Below, piece by piece: positions 60,893-64,000 of a stretch of DNA of 64,000 nucleotides. The notes under the pieces are model-generated. The model was given only the letters and a program-made list of their open reading frames with translations, had not been told where the DNA came from and did not search any database. A program made the position numbers and the translations under genes. Each line of letters opens with the position of its first letter. Position 1 is the stretch's first letter. This DNA comes from Kitasatospora terrestris. GTDB taxonomy: Bacteria > Actinomycetota > Actinomycetes > Streptomycetales > Streptomycetaceae. The stretch spans positions 1,178,001-1,242,000 of the forward strand of contig NZ_BAABIS010000001.1 in the NCBI RefSeq assembly GCF_039542905.1, in the 5' to 3' direction.

Positions 60893-61909
60893 ATGCCCGC
60901 GATCGAAGCCCGAGGACTGGTCAAAACGTTCCGCTCGGTCGTACGAAAGCCCGGCGTCCGCGGCGGCCTCCGAGCGCTGCTGGCACCGGAGTACGAAGTC
61001 AGGAGGGCGGTCGAAGACGTGTCGTTCGCCGTGGAGCAGGGCGAGTTGCTGGCGCTTCTCGGACCGAACGGTGCCGGGAAGTCGACCACCATCAAGATGC
61101 TCACGGGCATTCTCACGCCGTCAGCCGGCTCGGCCGTCGTCGGCGGAGTCGTACCGTACCTGGCACGCGAGGCGAACGCCCGGAACATCGGTGCCGTCTT
61201 CGGGCAGCGCACGCAGCTGTGGTGGGACCTTCCGGCGCGGGAGTCCTTCCGGATCCTCCGGGACATCTACGGCGTCGGGGCCAGCGCGCACGCGGCTCGC
61301 TTGGCCGAACTCGACAGCCTGCTCGGCATCTCGGCGTTCTGGAACACGCGGGTCCGTCACCTTTCGCTCGGCCAGCGGGTGCTGTGCGACCTGTCGGCCG
61401 CCCTGCTCCACGACCCACCCGTACTCTTCCTCGACGAACCGACGATCGGCATGGACATCGTGGTGAAGGAGAAGGTCAGGGCACTGCTGCGACACGAGGT
61501 GGAGCAGCGCGGGCGCACCGTCCTGCTCACCACCCACGACGTTTCCGAAGTGGAGCGGTTGGCCGGGCGCGTAGTGATCGTCAACCACGGCCGGGTGGTG
61601 CTCGACGGCACGCTGGAGCACATGCGGCAGCGGTTCGGCAGCGGCTGGCAGGTCCATGCGACGGTCGTGGGCACGCACCGCCGCGACGGCGCCGCAGGCT
61701 GCCCCCGAGGGCTCGCCGTCGTCCGCAGCGAAGGCTCGCGGACGGTCTTCGAACCCCTTCAGGGAGCCGACGTCCTGTCGCCGCACGAGGCCCTCGGCCG
61801 GATCATCGAGCGCTACGAGGTGACCGACATCTCCATCGAACAGGAGGATCTGGAGCAGGTCCTGCGGGCCGCCTACCTCGATGCCCGCCCCGGCGTGAGG
61901 ACGGCATGA
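60893..61909 (+). CDS. ABC-2 exporter ATPase
   Basis: A 338-residue ABC ATPase: Walker A G-P-N-G-A-G-K-S-T (57-65), signature L-S-L-G-Q-R (157-162), Walker B L-F-L-D-E-P (178-183), H-loop T-T-H-D. It is the COG4586 group, which works with the two DUF990-type permeases that follow. The long N-terminal insertion (about residues 16-40) is a feature of this group. Its stop overlaps the first permease start (ATGA). Confidence 0.93.
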   Translation: MPAIEARGLVKTFRSVVRKPGVRGGLRALLAPEYEVRRAVEDVSFAVEQGELLALLGPNGAGKSTTIKMLTGILTPSAGSAVVGGVVPYLAREANARNIGAVFGQRTQLWWDLPARESFRILRDIYGVGASAHAARLAELDSLLGISAFWNTRVRHLSLGQRVLCDLSAALLHDPPVLFLDEPTIGMDIVVKEKVRALLRHEVEQRGRTVLLTTHDVSEVERLAGRVVIVNHGRVVLDGTLEHMRQRFGSGWQVHATVVGTHRRDGAAGCPRGLAVVRSEGSRTVFEPLQGADVLSPHEALGRIIERYEVTDISIEQEDLEQVLRAAYLDARPGVRTA

Positions 61910-62748
61910 GCACCTCCGTGGCAAGCGGCGTTCGGACCGTCCGCAACGCCCTCCCCCGCCTCGCCGGGGTCGCAGTGATCACCGCGCTCGGTGACGTCCA
62001 TTCTCCTGGACGGATAGCCGCCCGGGCGGTGCGACTGACCGTCAGCGTTCTCCTCGTCCACTGGCTCTGGTCGGCTCTGTACCGGGGCACGGCACAGAGC
62101 GCCGGGCTGACACGCACGCAGGCGCTCGCCTTCGCGATCCTCTCCGTGCTGATCACGCAGATCAACGAGACGGACCGGTGGATCGCCCGGGACACCGTCT
62201 ACCAGCATGTGGGGTCGGGGACCATCATCTACTGGTTCCTGCGGCCGATGGCCGCGCGGCGCTACTGCTTGGTCCGCGCCGTCGGGGACCGCTGCTACGG
62301 CCTCGCCCGCGCCGCCGTCGTCTACGTCGTCTGCCTGGCCGTCGGTCTGTTGACGGCACCGGCCTCGAGCAGCGCCGCCGCGGCCTTTGCGGTGACCGCG
62401 CTGCTGGGGCAGGTCGTGGTCTACCAACTGGGCCTGCTGGTCGACCAGATGTGCTTCTGGATGGTCAAGAACGGGGCCGTCGTCGCGATCCTGGAGTTCG
62501 TCCAGGCCTTGCTGTCCGGGGCTCTGGCACCGCTGTGGTTCTTCCCCCAGTGGTTCCAACTGTTCAGCTCTCTGATGCCCTTCCAGGCGACACTCAACGT
62601 CCCGCTCTCCTTCTACACCGGCCGGATGCCCGTGCAGGAGCTTCCTGAGCAGATCGCGCTGCAGCTCGCCTGGATCGCTGTCCTCACCACGTTGACCAGG
62701 CTGCTGTGGCGCAATGCGTCCGACAAGATCCAGTCCCAGGGGGGATGA
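61906..62748 (+). CDS. ABC-2 family exporter permease A
   Basis: A 280-residue membrane protein with six helices of the ABC2_membrane_6 (DUF990) type: I-L-S-V-L-I-T-Q-I-N-E-T-D-R-W, V-Y-Q-H-V-G-S-G-T-I-I-Y-W-F-L-R-P-M near 90-110, and F-F-P-Q-W-F-Q-L-F-S-S-L-M-P-F-Q-A near the end. It starts at ATG 61906, overlapping the ATPase stop (TGA 61907-61909). Pairs with permease B; direction (export) is inferred from the family. Confidence 0.88.
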   Translation: MSTSVASGVRTVRNALPRLAGVAVITALGDVHSPGRIAARAVRLTVSVLLVHWLWSALYRGTAQSAGLTRTQALAFAILSVLITQINETDRWIARDTVYQHVGSGTIIYWFLRPMAARRYCLVRAVGDRCYGLARAAVVYVVCLAVGLLTAPASSSAAAAFAVTALLGQVVVYQLGLLVDQMCFWMVKNGAVVAILEFVQALLSGALAPLWFFPQWFQLFSSLMPFQATLNVPLSFYTGRMPVQELPEQIALQLAWIAVLTTLTRLLWRNASDKIQSQGG

Positions 62749-62750
62749 CC

Positions 62751-63563
62751 ATGCACCCGGCGCTCGCCCGCCTCCGAGTCACCGCGAGAATTGTCGCGCT
62801 CACGTTCCGGGCCAGCCTCGACTACCGCGGCGAATTCCTGGTCAACGTGCTGTTCGGCGCCGTCTACCAGACGTCGGTCATCGTCTTCGCCTCGGTCGTC
62901 CTTGGACGCTTCCCGGGGATGGGCGGCTGGCCGGCGCATGCCGTGCTGATGATCGTGGCCCTGCGCATGCTCAGCCACGCCCTGTTCTGGCTGTTCTTCG
63001 GCCGGATCGCCACGCTGGCTGAATTCGTCCAGGAAGGCAATCTGGACGCGCTGCTGCTTCGGCCGCTGCCGGTCTACCGCCAGGTCCAGCTCGCCACGTT
63101 CCCCTCCAACGCGTTCGGCGACCTGATCGTCGGAGTGTCGCTGTTCGTCGCCGCGGTGCTGAGTTTCGACGTGCCCTGGACTCCGGCCCGGATCCTGTAC
63201 ACCGCGGCGGCCCTGGCAGGCGGCACGCTGCTGGAGGCCGCCGTCTACACGACGCTCTCCTGTCTGCACTTCAGATTCCCGGCGGCCGTGCAGTGGAGCT
63301 ACTGGACGGCCGAGCTCATGAGCACATTCGGCAACTATCCGCTGAAAGTGCTGCCGAGAGCGGTCGGCTGGGCATTCACCTTCGTGCTGCCGCTGGCGTT
63401 CATCGCGTATCTACCGACCGGCGTGCTGACCGGCAACACCGCCGGCCTCGGGGTTCCCGCTGCCGTCGCGGCCGCATCACCGGCGGTCGGGGTGGTGGCG
63501 TACCTGGTCTCCCGCCTGCTGTGGAACCGCGCCCTGCGCGGATACACGGGCATTAACGGCTGA
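62751..63563 (+). CDS. ABC-2 family exporter permease B
   Basis: A 270-residue six-helix protein of the DUF990 type: F-R-A-S-L-D-Y-R-G-E-F-L-V-N-V-L-F-G-A, F-V-Q-E-G-N-L-D-A-L-L-L-R-P-L-P-V, and L-P-L-A-F-I-A-Y-L-P. ATG 62751 lies seven bases after GGGGGG; an ATG at 62745 overlaps the previous stop and is possible. Last gene of the exporter unit. Confidence 0.88.
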   Translation: MHPALARLRVTARIVALTFRASLDYRGEFLVNVLFGAVYQTSVIVFASVVLGRFPGMGGWPAHAVLMIVALRMLSHALFWLFFGRIATLAEFVQEGNLDALLLRPLPVYRQVQLATFPSNAFGDLIVGVSLFVAAVLSFDVPWTPARILYTAAALAGGTLLEAAVYTTLSCLHFRFPAAVQWSYWTAELMSTFGNYPLKVLPRAVGWAFTFVLPLAFIAYLPTGVLTGNTAGLGVPAAVAAASPAVGVVAYLVSRLLWNRALRGYTGING

Positions 63564-63689
63564 GCGGCCCCGCAACGCCGAGGACACTCGGCGCGCGTGG
63601 CCACGCAGACCGTGTCGGGCTCGCCGCCACCCTCGTTCACGCGGTGCCGCGCCCCTCCGGCCGGCCTTCTTGATCCGCCACCGCAGCAC

Positions 63690-63815
63690 CGTCTCTCCGT
63701 TTCGTCCAGGTCGGGCCACTCGGCGGTGAGGTTGCGGTCGACGCGGACTGGCGGCCCGGTTCCGCAGGGACTCCTTGTCGATGTCCAGGTCCAGCGCGAC
63801 GCGCGCGACCGGAAA
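63690..63815 (-). pseudogene. IS3-family OrfA remnant
   Basis: The minus strand reads R-F-P-V-A-R-V-A-L-D-L-D-I-D-K-E-S-L-R-N, the helix-turn-helix entry of an IS3-type OrfA, then L-T-A-E-W-P-D-L-D-E-T-E-R-R in a shifted frame. No other part of the element is visible. Confidence 0.45.
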
Positions 63816-63893
63816 CCGATGGTGCTACTCGAATCTGGCTCAGGAGCGTGAAGCGGATTGCTGGACTGGTCCGGCGGTGAGGACATGCTTGAC

Positions 63894-63941
63894 GTGGGCT
63901 CTGCGCACCCGCCGCGTCAGCGGCGGGTGCGCAGAGCCCAC
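63894..63941. terminator. 22-bp perfect hairpin near the right edge
   Basis: Arms 63894-63915 and 63920-63941 pair without mismatch around GTCA. It separates the exporter region from whatever lies beyond the window, and overlaps the end of a minus-strand frame that enters from the right. Confidence 0.7.
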
Positions 63942-64000
63942 ATCGTTGGCCCGACGTAGCCGCCGGCGACCAGGTGTTCGGCCGGGACGGGAGAATACGC
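63918..64000 (-). CDS. C-terminal end of an unknown minus-strand frame (partial)
   Basis: Reading from the right edge: P-A-E-H-L-V-A-G-G-Y-V-G-P-T, then a stop inside the hairpin. The segment L-P-A-E-H-L-V-x-x-G-Y is typical of IS1182-type transposases, so this is probably another fragment. Too short to be sure. Confidence 0.3.

Noticed and set aside
60004..61905. 914-residue frame ending in ABC permease A
   Set aside because: Only the last 280 residues are membrane-protein-like; the rest overlaps the oxidoreductase and ATPase genes in another frame.
56130..63563. Typical PKS or NRPS cluster around the ACP
   Set aside because: No ketosynthase, acyltransferase, condensation or adenylation domain is visible in the window; the ACP belongs to the ligase/decarboxylase trio.
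63894..63941. attC site or recombination site
   Set aside because: The arms are perfectly complementary with a 4-base loop and lack integron core sites; a terminator explains it better.
1..64000. tRNA, rRNA or CRISPR array
   Set aside because: I saw no cloverleaf with a CCA-type acceptor, no rRNA-like blocks and no regularly spaced repeats; a dedicated search was not possible here.

Overview
The window is high-GC (about 70%) actinomycete DNA with strong G/C bias at third codon positions and many GTG and TTG starts. An SsgA-like protein, DUF5994, DUF3618, ROK regulators and many STAS/HATPase partner-switching proteins point to Streptomyces or a close relative (Streptomycetaceae). Remnants of at least seven transposases and an integrase, plus a dozen frameshifted or truncated genes, suggest an accessory chromosome-arm region. 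No rRNA, tRNA or CRISPR array was seen.

1-31 kb holds stress and signalling genes in a decaying background: a partial GAF sensor kinase, two near-identical SRPBCC genes (2.0-2.5 and 19.2-19.7 kb), an SsgA-like protein, an envelope operon (4.3-6.2 kb), a ZIP-type transporter, an ECF sigma operon with a membrane protein and a secreted beta-propeller-like protein (9.8-12.4 kb), an MFS/dioxygenase/TetR group (12.6-15.8 kb), two HATPase+STAS modules (18.1-19.0 and 22.9-23.9 kb), an RRF-like paralogue (20.8 kb), mscL with a FUSC-type membrane protein (27.0-28.7 kb) and a GAF-SpoIIE phosphatase (29.8-31.1 kb). A 1.7 kb segment at 24.4-26.1 kb recurs at 29.1-29.7 kb with a clean 1144-bp internal deletion.

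31-42 kb carries prfC next to an integrase remnant, a nested IS3-in-IS1182 structure, and a LacI regulator divergent from a secreted GH89 alpha-N-acetylglucosaminidase, with two identical 14-bp operator-like palindromes between them. At 39.7-42.2 kb lie broken NUDIX, AI-2E transporter, IS110 and IS701 pieces.

42-54 kb is a carbohydrate locus. One minus-strand run (52.9 to 43.8 kb) encodes a sugar-binding lipoprotein, two permeases, a Gfo/Idh/MocA oxidoreductase, a secreted GH16 glucanase, a lipoprotein, a ROK sugar kinase and a second sugar-binding lipoprotein. Two paralogous ROK repressors sit at its ends, with TTACGCAAG-like repeats upstream.

56-64 kb is the most interesting part. A tight minus-strand trio, ATP-grasp ligase / PLP decarboxylase / acyl carrier protein, matches the butirosin BtrJ/BtrK/BtrI logic, in which an amino acid (glutamate in butirosin) is loaded on a carrier protein and decarboxylated there. 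It is divergent from a second Gfo/Idh oxidoreductase and a three-gene ABC-2 exporter, across an AT-rich control region with a TTGACA-17-TTATTA promoter and a perfect inverted repeat. This looks like a small pathway built on a carrier-bound omega-amino acyl group, with export; the final product is unknown.
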